Of a DNA stretch of 64,000 nucleotides, positions 12,901-27,900 are shown in pieces. The notes beneath the pieces are model-generated. The model worked only from the letters and a program-made list of their open reading frames with translations. It had not been told where the DNA came from and did not search any database. Source of the DNA: Sabellastarte sp. h YS-2021 (Eukaryota > Annelida > Polychaeta > Sabellida > Sabellidae); contig OZ024929.1 of the NCBI GenBank assembly GCA_964017235.1, positions 160,379,609 through 160,443,608 of the forward strand. Direction: 5' to 3'. A program made the translations under genes and the position numbers. Each line of letters opens with the position of its first letter. Positions within the stretch are counted from its first letter, which is position 1.

Positions 12901-15900
12901 ACTCATTTTAAAAAAGTTCCTGGAACAAGGTGGTAATCCAAATCACCGCTGAACATATATCATCTGTTTTTTTGCGCCATTTTTGACATTTCCTAAGAAA
13001 TGTAAGCAGAATCTGACAATAACTTTATGAGTTATATTGCAAACAGACAAACACACACTGCTGCAAAACATAACCTCCTTGACAAAAACAAACACACTCA
13101 GTGATTGAGTACAGAGGCATAGTAATTTTATATGGTACCTAGCCTTTTTTTAAATGATGACAAATCATTTTAGAAATAATCAAAAGGGAAAACTACGTCA
13201 CCATCTCAATACAAACACGTACATTTGCCAGTGATGTTGTTTCCTTTGATGCCCCAGTATTCTTGCACTGAGCATAACTGAAAGAAAAATCATCAAGATT
13301 TGCATAAAAAATGAAATGGTACTCAGTGCAGTTTTCAATGGATATTAGGGCCAGGGAAAAACTATTGTCTATCAGTAATTTGTAGGCTTGATTAGTCCTG
13401 ATATGTTAAGGTCAATCTGAGTGGTGTGTATGTATGTGTGTACTAGAGTGTATAGCGTAAAGTCAAAAATGCCAAATCAACTGATCTACATAAACTTCAC
13501 CAGGAATGATATACCCCACTACCTTTTGAAGAACTTAAAAGGGATTGTTATTGTTGTTACATATGCTATGTCATCCCATTTCTGGAAAACTGTAGCAGAA
13601 TGTCCAGGAATTATGTGTCTAGCTACTTAATTGTAAAGAAGTAAACCCTATGGTTAGTTCCACACAATATGGCAAGTTTGAGTTCTCCTTAAACTACAGC
13701 ATCCTCTTCACAACACCTATATGGCCTAACGGTGCTGGGGATTTGGATCTTCCAAGTACATCCCTTATTCTTTTGACTGCTAATTTCTTTGTAAACAGAG
13801 GAAGAGACCAGGCCTCCAGGTCAAGATTCTCTGGATCGAATTTTCACCTAGATAGAGATCTATACTGTATTGTTCTGAAATTTGCCCAGTGCCCTAATTT
13901 TCCTATTACCTGCATACTATGCAGAGTTATAATCTATCCAAAGTAGACTCTTCTTAGGAGAATTCACTTTTCAAACAGACGTAAATCATCAAAACATGGA
14001 CCAGTCATACATAAGCTGAAAAGCAGCTTAACTGCTAGGATTAAAAAGCTGTATACTTGGGTTAATTTTTTACACTGAACTTTGGCTGATACCTTTTCTG
14101 AGTAGCAGGCCTATAGTTGTAGGAAGGGCAGTCAGGCTGTGATCTCTGTGTGGGTTCTAGAAGTGCAAATACTGAGGGCCTGTCCCCTGTCCCAGTGTGA
14201 ACCTGGCTGTGGCACAAGATGTAAAAACTTTATTTTGTCTTTGACTTAGAGGACCTTTGTCTATTGAAACTTAGCCAGTTGTGTGGAATTGTTGCCAAAG
14301 TAGAGGTGCATTTCTGATTCCTATTGATGAGATATTAGAAAGCACTCATACAGTGCAGTCCTCAGCCAGAGGAGAGGGGGGGGGGGGAGGGTTCTGAAAA
14401 TTCAGGACTTTTTGTTTCTAGGATATGACCGGATTCTTTACCAACATGTAATCACTTTCCCTTTTGGCCAGGCCCTGCCTACATAAAAAAAATTTCATGA
14501 AGATCTGCTCATTACTTTTGGAATCATATTGACCAGAAAGCTAAAGTCATCGAAAATAAATTTGAAATTGGGACCTTTGAAATTGAAGATCTTTTTTTTG
14601 TATCAAGACTATGATCAGGATCTTTCCCAAAAGTTAACCAGTTCTTCCATTAGACAGACCCGACCCACGTAAAAAATGCCATAAAGATTCATTCATTACT
14701 TTGGATTCATCACGAACACAGATGGACTGACAGACAGACAGGCAGACAGACAGATAGACAAAAGAAGTTACCCAATAACATAACATCCTTGGTGGAGGTA
14801 ATAAATGCCTTGTATTCCCAACAGTGTCACCACTTTGATCTGTATAGGATATGTGATGCAATTGCCATTTACATCCCCAGTAAGATGTATAATTAAGTCT
14901 TTAATATAACATTTGGCAGAGAAATGAGTGACTGTAAATGCCTGTTAACCTTTCAACTTTGGGCTTGTAAACTAAAATTGACCCAATTCTTTTATCATCA
15001 TAAGTTCAGTGCCTCTCTGAGCCACCTTGTGAAGAGAAATACCCCCAGACAATAAAGTAAATAAACACTGTTGTAAACATAACCTTACATACACCTTGAC
15101 AAAGGTATTAAGAGGGGATGAATTCATGTTTGTTATAAAACAAGAAGCAAGTTTTTGTCAGATAGAAAGCTATCAAAACCTAATGAAAAAACCCAGCTGA
15201 TTGCTTTTGGTGAAGATAAGACACTGGTTGACCATGTGTTGTGGCACATGTGTTCTGTTTGTTTTATCCCTGTGCAGAAATAAATATGTGTCAAACCTTT
15301 CATGTGGTTGAACATGTTATTGTAGTTATATTTTTTTGTACATTTTTGTTATCAAAACATTTTGAAGTCTTATGTGTAAAGCAAAGTTAACTGGTTTTTT
15401 GTTTCACTTTTTGTCTTTTCTCTAAAAACAGTTAATTTAATAAATTCACATGCTTCTAGTAACAAAATGCTGGTTAACTTTGAAAGTACAAAGCAGTGCA
15501 TATTCAACATACCTCATACAAAATATCCACATACTAGATAAGTCAATTTATTCTCTTGCTATATTTAATGCTTAGGTGAGGTTGAAAATAATATCTAAAA
15601 TAACTTTGATATTTTTATTTTTTATTCTATTTTTATTATAATTATTTTTTTTTTGGGGGGGGGGGGGCGTGTTTGTTTGTCACCGGACTTTCACAGAATC
15701 TGCACTTCCAGCAAGGAATCTGTAATTCCAGCAAGCACTGCCAGTGCCCTACTGATGGCTTTGTGGCTCATGCCTGTAGATCAAAAGGCTTTGTTGCGAC
15801 CTAAACACTTCACCTTAATTACAGATAATGTACTTTGCATGTTACTTTGCTAATGAAAATAACAATGAACTTGTTGACATTCTAGCTATAGAGGATTTTT

Positions 15901-18900
15901 CAGTGGTGATAATACATTTTCTGAATGAAATCAGCATGTCAATGAGACACATGACCAATCAAAATTCACCTAACAAAGTATTTTTAATTGTTTTATTAAT
16001 TGATTAATTAGCTGATATATTAATTGTTACATCAGCTGCCCTGATTGGTTAGATAGAGTATGTATTTATTGTTAAATTCGTACAGTGTCACTTTGAGGTG
16101 TTTTACTTTGGAGAAATTTGGATCATAAGTCCTTTTTCTTTGCCATTTCACTTTTCTGTTGTGCAAGATGTTTCCTTTTTAAAAAGGTTGATAGATTTAG
16201 AAATATGATTTTGTGTTATTTCTACACACCTCAGATTTTGGCACACATATAGAGCACCATTAAAATCCGATTGTTGATCAGTTAACTTGAAAAAAAGACA
16301 AATCATGTTAACTGTTTAAATTCCAGAAATATTACCAAGAAGTAAAGCAAAGTAAATTTAAATGGTATCTAATTTTCCTTCATAATTGCCCAATAATTTG
16401 TAGTATTTGTCAATATATTGTTTTGTACTTTTTGTCACTGTATTCTATGCACATAGATTGGCTTATTTTAAGTAATCATTGAGTAGAATCTACGTGTAAA
16501 AGTCTCCTTTGGACCATAAAGTCCATCCAATTTCTAGTGCGAATGTCATTTGAGCACACACAATCCAGGACCGTACCATGAAAAATAAGAAACTGGTACA
16601 AAAGCCTACTTCTATGAACTCACAAAAGTGAATGTTCAAAGAAAGCCTATTTTTTTAAGAAACAAAGAAAGCAGGTAGTTGGTGATATTTCTCTGGAATC
16701 CATTTATCTTCTACGGGGGAAGATAGGTGAGGAGGGAGGGAGGGAGGGAGGGGGTGGCATGTTTGGGGCTGAAAAATACAGTTCACTCTGAGTTTCGGAA
16801 TTTGAACTGAATGGCCATAGTTGCATAATGGCAGTTTCAATTAAAACTGTGGTATCAAATTTCTGTTTAACCAGAAATCAATTACAAATTCTTTGCCCTA
16901 ACACACACGATCTCCTTTCTACAATTGTAACAGATTAAGCCAGAAAAAAACCCACACAGATGTAACAATATAGCCACGAGAAATGATTCAGTAATACCAG
17001 CTGATTCCTCCTCTTTTTCACTTACCATCCAGGGACTGTTTAATTGGAAGAATTTGAAACTGAACTCTCCTAACAAAACAGAAAATTTCTTTAAGTGCAA
17101 TTTATTAATGCATCTAAACATGACAGGTGATATTATAGGTGACATTCAATCAAATTTAAATAAATTTGCTGTCATGAAACTACCTGTGACATCTGTATGT
17201 GGGTTAAATAGTGCATGGATTAAAAAAGTTATGTTGAAATTGATATCAAACTGTAATTTTATTTTGCATATTCATATTGTATTGATCAATACCTTAAATA
17301 TTGTTTAATACAAATTCTGATACTGATTTTGAAATTCAGGAAGCTGTCTCGATCAATTTGGAAATATTGATATATGGTTCCCCCCTGCAATAAAGTATTC
17401 CTTTGCATTTCGTTTGCATCAAAGACTGCTTGATAATTAAAAAGATGCAAAAAATGAAGATTGTCTGTTAATTACATGAACTAATTGTTGAATATCTGAT
17501 TGTCTTGTTAATCAAGAAAGACTATTTTTATGGGATTTTGAAGGTAAATTAAATAATGTCAAGAATGAGTGTTTTTAATTGACACTATCAAGTCTTAATA
17601 AATTAGTTGACACTATTAAATAGTTGCACTGGTTAAATGTGTACTTTACTGAAGGTGTTCTGCTATATTGACAATAAGTAACACTCCTAAGTAACAATTA
17701 CGTCTGCTAAACCTATGTTATTCTGATATTTTATGGCTAGATTGCCATAAGGTGGTTAGAGTAAGAAATCTAAAATTCGCCACATATCTGAAATTCGCCA
17801 CATGTGAAAATACTAATAAAATAAATGAATTGTGGTGAGATATGTTGACTGTATAGTAAATTAAAGCTTTTTGAACTGAAAAATACCAATTTTTGGACAA
17901 AAACATCATTTTCTTCATAAAATTAACTAAGGTTTCAGAGGTGGCGAATTTTAGATTCGTGGCGAAATTTTAGATTTCTTACTCTATGTGCTATGTCTAT
18001 ATGTACTGCTTTAAAAACCATCAGCGATCAGCAAATATCCCCATAAATTTAATTAAGATGTTATGTTGTTATTGAAGGAGCAATTCTCATCCTAATCAGT
18101 GATTAACTCTTGAACCTTAGAGTTACAAATATGAAATTCACCATAGCATGTGAAATTCATAAATTTAGCCAACCCATAAAATTGAGCAACCTAAACGTCA
18201 AACTTCACTGACCATAAATCAGTAACTTGTAAGATTCATGGCCTAAAATTGTCACAGAAATCACAAGCTCGCTGTCTGTGCTGTACGCTGAATCTACCTA
18301 CTGTAAAACCATGCCCTGTGGTTACTGAATATGCAGTTGAGTGAAAATGCTGTTGTCTTTTATTAATTGTGTAGAGTAACATGTGCAGTTTGTAGTTACA
18401 TGGAGCTTTGTTTAGTAGTGAGTAACATACTTGTTTCCCATGGGTTTGAACATAGTCCTACATAAAAGTAGGAAAGTTTGTATTGGCTTTATGCTGCATG
18501 TTGGTTTTCAGTGTAGAACCTTGACCAACTAGTATGACACTGCTATCTATCCTCTATCCCCTCATCTACCCTTTGTGATATAATCTATACAGTATACTAG
18601 AAGCAACATTTAAAACCATATCAATTAAATTATGGTTACATTATTTTTAAGCAGTGTATGCACAGAGTCTTGCAATTATTTACAACAGTTCATACCCTTC
18701 TCTGCTTGAAGATGCAAGCTTTGCTCCCTTCAAATGCATTGAGAGCAAATAACAAGGTGGTCGAGGTGTTGCAATGTTTTTATGCCATCTAGGAACGTAT
18801 CATTTCAGCGTCATAGATTCGATAAGCCCAATTGTTTATACTCTATCTGCTAGCATATAAGGTGATTATTATCACCAGTGCCAATGTTCTGTTATTTTAG

Positions 18901-21900
18901 TCTGATTATTTTTCAGCTGAAACACAAATTGAATAATAAGTTATTGTTCAGCTGAAACACATATTCAATAATAAGTTGTTTTCAAAGTCAGTGTGTGAAG
19001 ATGGCTAGCTTTCATAAGTTTCAGCAGGAGTTACCATAACTTAAACTGCTGACACCCAATCAACAATGACCGATACTAATTCAACGTTTTTCACTGAGTT
19101 AAAAATGTTAAGGCTTTTGTTATACCCAAGCTTGTTTGAAGGAGATGGCCTATCACTGACACTGATCCTAGTTTTCCCTTGTTAAACTGAAATAAGCTGG
19201 GTAATAAATAATTACCAAATATGTATTAATTAAAGGTATATACAAAATTTTATTTTGGCATATTTGGTATAAAAATTTTTATCTTGTCATTCTTAAGACA
19301 TAGAGTAAGAAATCTAAAATTCGCCAGGAATCTAAAATTCACCACCTCTAAAATCTTAGTTAATTTTATGAAGAAAATGATGTTTTTGTCCAAAAATTGG
19401 TATTTTGCAGTTCAAAAAGCTTTAATTTACTATACAGTCAACAAATCTCACCACAATTTATTTATTTTATTAGTATTTTCACATGTGGCGAATTTCAGAT
19501 ATGTGGTGAATTTTAGATTTCTTACTCTAAACAAATTATAAAAATTTCTTGGGGAACAAGAAAGTAATGGTTTGAAAAGGAATACATTACAACTAAAGCA
19601 TCCTATGAAATAATAACGATTTTGTGGCATAAATAGATACAAGATCAGCTTTAATATCTTTAATGCTGATATGGAATTGCAATGCAGATTGTATTTTCAT
19701 TTGAAATGTTTAAATGAATAGCTGGTGGAAAAGTACCATTAACATTTCAAAATTATTAAAATGTATTTCAAGAATTCTGTCAACTCTATTCAGTCCAAGT
19801 AATAAAACCAATAACGCAATAACTTTAATTAAAGTCTTGCCATTTGACAGGGTCAATTTTAACACAATCGTACTATATTTAGGCTGAGTTTTTTTTATAG
19901 CTATATATATTGTAGACAATATAAGTTTTTTATCCAATTTTACATTTTGATGTCTTCTGATATTAATACCTAAAGGGAAATATTTTTCATATAATATTCT
20001 GATCTATATTCTCTCTTTTAATTTGAAACAGTCTTTCTGCTAATTGCAAAATACAGAGTGATGTAGGAATTCTGCATTTGAATAAAAGCATATGGATTTT
20101 TAAGAAATTCCAGTACTTCTGATGCTCAGATCGCCCAGAAGCATGCGTTGTTGAGTTATGATAAGCAGGGATCTACTACGGCAAAGAATTTCTTGCTTGA
20201 CTAGATATCAAACCATAAACATCAGTGTTTATAGAGAGTATCAGCATATTATTTCCATCTCCCGATATGATAATGATTTTGTAGCAGTTTTTCCCCTCAA
20301 CCCCCCCATCTTCTACAGGTGATAATAAATCCAGGGTGTGATTGCTGTTGTGATACAAACTCCCCTCATATTTCCAGGGTAGGAACATGGAAAAGCCAAA
20401 TAAAAACACACCGAGGAAAATCCAGGCACTTTGATTATGTTGTTTCTCATATTTCTCATTCCTCATTGTTGTAGGTCTTATCAACCCTCATTGTTCCCCC
20501 TCCCCTTACCCCCTCTCCAAATACTTCATTTGTTTCTCTCTCTTTTTAGGTAATAAATATCATCAACAATTTGTGCATGATTTATAACTGATGTTTTTTG
20601 GCGTATTTTTTACACATTCCAGGCTGATATCTCCCACGTTAATGGACAGTCGGCTCCATCCCTCGATGTGACAGTGATAGTGGCTGATAAGTCGGGCAGG
20701 AATCTCCCTGGTACTGCTAAGATGGTGCGGACGGATGCAATGGGCAGTTTGGTGCTAGCAGTGGACATGCAGTCTCAGCCGGGAGATCGGGTTATCAAGG
20801 TTCACTCACCTTCTTGTTCATATTTTATTGTAACCACTTTCTGATGGGTTGTTATTTGTGTAGGTGTGACGTCAGCATGAGTTAAAGGATTTACATTAGG
20901 TGTAACCAATTTTAGCAAAAGATCGCTTGTGTCTTATTTCTGTGGTCGTGGATTTAAATCAAACTGGGAATGCTGTTGGTCTGTTAACACTAGCTGTTAG
21001 TACTCAAGTTCCACTGTCATGGGTTCATCTCACAACTTCCCTGATAATGCAGTCCCAAGCTTAATCTTATTAGTCATATGACTTATCTTTTTGGTTGTAG
21101 AAGTTGCCAACTTAATTGTGGCAATCATAGACATTCATTGCATTTTTGAAGTAGATTAAAAACCATTGCAATTCTTTTCTCATTAATTCTTTCCCGCAGT
21201 GTCATCACCTATCTATACAGTTATAAGTCACTTATGACTAGCCACTGGGCTGCTGCAAATCAACTTTAGGATGTTACTTCTTATCTTTTGGCTACTATGA
21301 GAAACCTTGCATACTGTTTGATAGAAGTGGAATGGAGTGATAGGGATGGACAGATTTGTTGTAGGCATCTCCTGAGTACTGCACATGAGCTATTGTGGCT
21401 TGTTGTTATGAGTTATCTTTGTGAGTCATAGTGACAGGAAGCAAGTCTTAATGCCAGTCTTTAAGAGTTATTGGGGGCCTATTATTACGAGTCATCTGTA
21501 TGAGTTGTAGTGGTTGGGAGCAAGTCTTAAGGCCAATCTTTTTACAACTTATCTTTTTACTCAGATAAGTCATTAAGTTCCTTTTTTCACTTTTATTTAC
21601 CCTCTTTTTCAAAAATATGAATATAATGTGAGAGGGTGAGGTTAGCAAACCTGCAATCAGATTGTAATACAAGTAAATTGTTATATGACAAAATACTAAA
21701 CATCTTTACTAACATGGAGCAGAATTCGTCATGGAAAAGTAAACAAATTCTTTCATACTGAATTTGGTTAAGTTTGTACAGGTATTAAATATCAATTGAA
21801 TAGGTTAGGACAAAGCATAATGTATTTTTTCCTGCCCATTGTCAACAGGATTAGGCATAGCAGCCTCCTGATTGAGTTATAAATCCACTAGCTCTTATGA

Positions 21901-24900
21901 AAACTTATGGAAGTTGAACTCAGGGGCTTAATGAGGGACCTAAAAAGCCCAGCTTTGAAGTTATTATTGCATTGTGTGATGGGTTTCAGACTAATCTGGA
22001 TTGTCATGTAGAAATGTAAAAGAATCTCATTTGAAAATGTAATTTCAATGAAAAAAATCAATTGGCAAAAAGACCAATTTCATCTGTTAGAGAATATTAA
22101 AAATATAATCTTTTTCTTGTACTTTGTCAGTTGTTTTGTAATCAGGTTAAATATGAAGGATCACTCGGTAACAGCCATTTAAAAATATCTTGTGGTTCCT
22201 TATTTATCCAAACATTCCATATATATCTTTCTGGACTGACATTCAAATGGGCTAGCCAGTACATTAATTACACAGTGTTATTTCTTCCATCATACACTAT
22301 CAGTGCTAATATTCACACTAATAATTTATCTGATAAGCAGGTCTATATTTGTAAGGTTAGGAGCAATTTAGCATGGATAAATGTCAGTACAGTAGCTGGC
22401 TTAGTAATGCCTTGACTGTTAAACTTATGTACTGTTAGGCTAGTAATTTGGTACAAGTTAAACATTAAAAAAATCCTTATTCGCAATCTTTTTGTTTAAA
22501 TTATTGTTAATATTATCTTTATATTAAAATGGGCAGTGACACAAGTACAGTATATACACAAACCTTACATATAAACAAAAAGCTTATTGATCTATTGGAG
22601 GACTTTTTAAGGGTCAGCAATTCAATTTGTACACAAATTCAGTACCCTAAATTTGAACATTATCAATTTTTTGTTGATAAAACAAAATTTAATATCAGCA
22701 ATGTTGATTGCCTGAATTCATTGCTTACATTAATTTTGTGATGGTTTGGGGAATATGCCAAAGTCTCCAAGTAGCCAATAGTTGCTACATTTCCATATCA
22801 TAATACTTTCTGACATATTTCAAATATATAACAATATTGCCATACATTTTCCAATTGGGTGGAGTTTATTTTTGTTCAAACTGCAACTTTTATTGTTGGT
22901 GTGGGTGTTTACGTTTCAAGGCCTCTGAAACAGTTGAAAAAAAATCAAATTTTTCTGAAAAACTGAAGGAAAATGAGGTTCACAAAGACCTTTTTCAGAG
23001 AGATGTTTGGTCCCCTATCAACACCTTTGAATTATTTTTTACAGATTACAATAAAAGTAAGTGAGTAAGATATCAAACTTTGGTCCACCCGATAATATCT
23101 GATTTATTGCAGCGATTGTTTACCAATTATTACTGGGTGGATTCCCTCATAATTCATGGAACTGACTCCAACACCAATAATTCAACCACACCTTGCACCC
23201 ACTGCACTTAGTAGGGAATCTTTGAAAACTGATACTTTGCTTTTTATAGATATTACATGGCCAGTAGGAGGAAACTTTTTTCTGAAAGCATCCAAATTTT
23301 AGGTGAAATGATCTTAATAGAATACTAATGAGAAAATTGAAAATGAATTTGAATAAATCCTCTAAGAGGTCCTTTCTTTTGTGTAATAATGCATAGAGAC
23401 AATTTCTTCACGGAGATTTAAAAAGTCTTGCAGTATCATATTTGGCAAATATATATTCTGGGCATTTAGTATGGTTTGTTGAGGACTTCCATAAATGAAT
23501 AGTAGAACTTTATCATATACAAAAAAGTTTAGTTTTATTTTTGAAATACTTTATTATTTTCAGGTGAAAGTTGATGGTTATGTAGACAAGGTATTTGAAC
23601 ATGCTTTAGAGAGGGATGATACCATAGGGGGGAGATTTATCTCTGTCACACCAAAGAGCAACAGACTACCTCTACAGGTACTGTAATTTATGTCAATGTA
23701 TATCCCCATGTCTCTTATTTAAAGTAAATTGTATATACTTCAGTCATGGCTTATTATTTTTGTACTTTTAAACTGACTTATATTGTATAGCCTCATTTGT
23801 CACTAGTTACCTCGACAAAGGAGGTTATGTTTTTGAATGCGTTCATCAGTTATTTGTGTCCATCCAGAATTAATGAACTCATCCTCATGAAACTTTTTAT
23901 GTGGGTAAGATTGGGTCATACTCTAAAAACAAGGAAAAAAACCCCTAAAGTTTCAACAATCCAATTTTTGTTAATTTGGGCTTGTGTTCGATATTTCTCC
24001 AAAACAGATCTTTGTAAAATATTTTATGTGTGTACGGTCTGACCAAAATAAGAATTAATTATATTTCGAGAAAGATCTGCATCATATCCTGTATAATGGC
24101 TGTTTTGGCAGAGGTTTGTGCTCTACGAGTGCATTCTCATTTGATATATATTGTTAAAGCACTATGTTAAAAGTTTGAAATTTGAAAAACTTTCAAAATG
24201 CATTTATGCAGCATTACACTTCAGGCCTAAGTTTGTGTCATATGTCTTACATATTTAAAATGAAGCCTTATTGGAATTTATATGTCGGTATATTGATAAA
24301 TAATCCTGCAAGTATATTTATACATATACTACATATCTTTCAAGTGTCTAGGATACATTTAAAATACAGCTCTAGGTGATGATATATGTGCCATTTTTTT
24401 CCTATCCCATTATGTTTTTTTCCAGGAAGGACAAACTATTCAGCTGGAAGTCCATGCATCCCATCCTAATGAGATAGGCCTGTTGCACCATTTGGTCACC
24501 TCCAAGGGTATGGTGCATTACCATGACACATCAAGTTTCAGACAGGGTCGACCAATCAGCTTGCACATTACACGGGAATATGTGCCAGTAGTGAATGTGG
24601 TGGTGTTCTACAGCAGTCCATTGGCTGGTCTGGTGTCTGATACTGTCTCACTGGAAGTGGAATATGACTGTGATGCTAAGGTACATCATAATTATATCTT
24701 TACAAGGTGACATTGTCATGTATCATATGATTTCTCTTTACAACTCCCTTTTGAAGCTGTTAATTTGCCTGTGCAAAAGAAGCAGAATTCTTTGGTTATG
24801 TTTTAAAAATATTTTACTAGTTATATTTTTGTGCTTTTAAATTCTGACGATTCATGGATCAGTTGCAAATGTATCTGTGGATCATAAAACTTTGCAAATA

Positions 24901-27900
24901 GTTGTATAAACTGCTCTTTTTTATTGCACTTTTATTGTAGGATAATGAGATTAATTCTAAAACTTTTCAATACTGACACACAGTTTGATTCTATTTGTGT
25001 TTGTTTGTGTTTCTACAGTTTGCTTACAACACATTCTATGGATCACGTCATGTAGTTTCTGGGTGGAATAAATAGTGCCCACTATCTGATTGTTATTCTG
25101 CAGTGTAAACTATCAATCTTTAAAAAGCAACTGCCAAGTTTCCAACTTAAAGTCAGGACCAAAATTAAAACTCGTGACCTTTTAGGTGGAAAGTGTATGT
25201 GTCACCACCTGAACATTTTACACCCTAAATCTAACATAATCACGCTTTTGTTGCATTTATCTTTCTGAGAGCAGATTTAAAACTGTCTAAAACAAAATCA
25301 TATCAGAACTCAATCTTTAATGATACTGTTAAATAAAAAGGTCCTATTTTCTATTTATTTTCTTATAGGATAGGTTTTCCACAGACAAGAAGAGGTACTT
25401 TCCAGGTGACCAGATGACTGTCACTGTGAGTGGACCCCCACAGACTCACTTTGCCTTGTTGGCTGTTGACCACTCTGTGTATCTACTGAGAAACAGAAGC
25501 AGGCTCACCACACAGAAGGTATACAGTAACATATGGCATGTCTTGTATGAGGTATCAGTTTAGTGGAGTATTAGGAAACGAGTGGTTACTGTATTTTATA
25601 AAGTGCAATTTTTAGCTGGGTGAGGGAGGTTGAGTTTGGAAGACTTGTAAAAAAGAAGACATTTTAGCATTAACTTTAAGAAAATGAAAATTAGAGAGAG
25701 TTGAAAGGAGTTCATAAACTTGATTATATGAACAACAAAAGTTTGGAAAATCGAATTAAAAGACTAAAAAAGATTTTTTTTTGTCAAAGTTGTACTGTAA
25801 CTAGCAAAATTCTATCAGTTCTAATCTGAAAGAAAATTTCATGTGTTTCTGCAACATCCCTCTAATTCAAAGTTTTGACAAGTGAATTAAATCAACAGTG
25901 TCTCCTCCATGTTTAGATGCTGAGAATTCTGAACAGAGATGTAGCCAAACAGAGCAAGTTAAGTAGTTCAGATGATGCCTTGGAAGAAACTAATGTCCAC
26001 ATACTGGGAAGCAACCGAGCACTTGCTCTGGCCAGGATGAGGATGTTACAAAGAAGAAGGTCATTCAGAGGTCACAGGAGAAGGATTGCTAGAGGTATAG
26101 CAATAAATATTCCATTCTATTCTGGACTTTTGTAGCGTTAAATCCATGCATTTAAGCAGAGTCCAAGGCATAATAATCATAAGTAGTGTTGGAAATTCAT
26201 CAGTCTGTACTTACTTTAAGATCCAGTGAGTTAGATTAGACAAAAAGGTGGGATTCTATACAAGGAGTGATTGTTAGTCTCAACAGAGTTAACGGTGCAC
26301 ATTTCAGTGGTCGTTACCACGGAGACACCGGTTGAATAACAAACTATGGTGAAAAGGCCTGGAGAACAGGCATGATTTGAGTTTCTTCTGAAAGGAAGAG
26401 CCATCATAAGGCAGTTCATTCCAGATTGTGGCGGCATCAAAAGCGAAACTACATCTAAACTGCATCTTTCATTTGTGCAAGGTTGCATTAAAGAGAGGAA
26501 CCCCCAGAAACTTTCTATGTGATCTTCCTTGATTCTTTTTTCTATTTTTTAAATATCTCCCTTATCCACATTTGCATAAGATCTATAATTTGTCAGGGAT
26601 TGTCAGATTTAATATTATGGAAATTACCATACATTCTGAGTCAATTTTTAGCCTCAGAGTTTTTGGACACTTGCATAATTTCTATAATTTTGTGTAAGAA
26701 TTATAATTTCTCAGTGATTTTCAGACCTAATTTTGAGGTTTACCTAATTTCTACAGTTTCTCAGTCATTTTAAGACTTATTATTATGGCCATTCATAAAT
26801 ACCTATACATTTTTGGTCATTTTAGTGTTTTGTATTTTTCTGTAGATGCAGAGAGTGGAGATGTGGCACTGAGTGATGAATGTAAGTATAACAGTTCTTT
26901 TATGTTTAGGTCAAAATAAAGGTACACAATCTCTATTAGTTATATACATTAATGACTGATAGACTTGACAAATTCACAGAGAAACTCTAAATGACTCGCA
27001 TTACACTTTTTTATATTTACACATTTTTGAACCCATGAATATGTACCAAGCAATGTAAATGTAATAAACTCATTTGAAATTGAAGAAAAGCTCTTTTCAC
27101 TTTTTTCAGGTATGGTATGTGTCATAAGGTTTTTGCTTATTTATTTATTTCTCATTATTGTGAAGAGGAATAATTAACAGGTTCTAAAACAATTTGGATG
27201 ATAACGTTTCAGGAATGATAAAATATTGATCAAAACTGAATTAAAGCAGAGAAATGGGCCAGCATATTAAAAGACTTTTGGGACATTTAACACCTAGTAG
27301 TAAAGGTATTGTTACACAATGTCAAACCTTTTGTTTATTTGAATTTTTAGGGTATGACAATTCTGGCAACTACGATGACGATAGCTCTCTATACGAGAAC
27401 TTTGGTTTTGATGATGACATCGCTGAAGATGGGTCATTGCAGAAAGTGGAAGAAAACATCATAGAAGAAAAGCAGGAGGAACTGACACTGGATCAGTGCT
27501 GTGAAAAGGCCTTGAATAGTAGTCAGAATGAGAACTGCAAGGCATTGGCCATGAACCTAACTGACATGGATGCCTCGACAGAATGTGTCTTCGCCTATTA
27601 TAACTGTTGCCTGCACCATCAGGAACAGCTGAAGGCCGACGGCAATGGGCAGAATGATGCTTTGCGACACTTTGGTATGTCTCACTCCCATATGAGTAGG
27701 TCCCGCAAGGTCTACTATAAACACTACAACCGGATACGCCCCCAGCATAAGCTGAAGCGCAAATACAGCACCATGAGACTGTTCAAAGGTAGATACAAGG
27801 GATGGACATGTGCATACAGAGAGACCTGTATTTATACAAAAATATGGTCTCACGCATGAGTTGCTACTAGAACTCCATGCTTTCATTATTATCTACTCAT

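Larger units (their letters stand above)
9417..20622. other. Intron 4 (11.2 kb)
   Basis: The largest intron. It contains a TIR element (9530-10037), a broken LINE (10449-12115), dispersed repeat pieces, a SINE remnant (14100-14310) and two inverted copies of a TA-flanked MITE. Between these it is AT-rich; 15100-17700 and 19530-20622 show nothing I recognise apart from a G13 run (15655-15667), a GGGA run (16729-16753) and a 40-bp imperfect duplication around 18913-18985. Confidence 0.75.

Noticed and set aside
22131-23064. Several 70-94-codon + frames in intron 5
   Set aside because: Composition is intron-like (Phe/Ile/Asn-rich); the flanking exons 5 and 6 join in phase without them.
27557-27886. 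109-codon minus-strand frame over exon 11
   Set aside because: Shadow of the anaphylatoxin exon; the + strand frame has splice sites and the six-cysteine motif.
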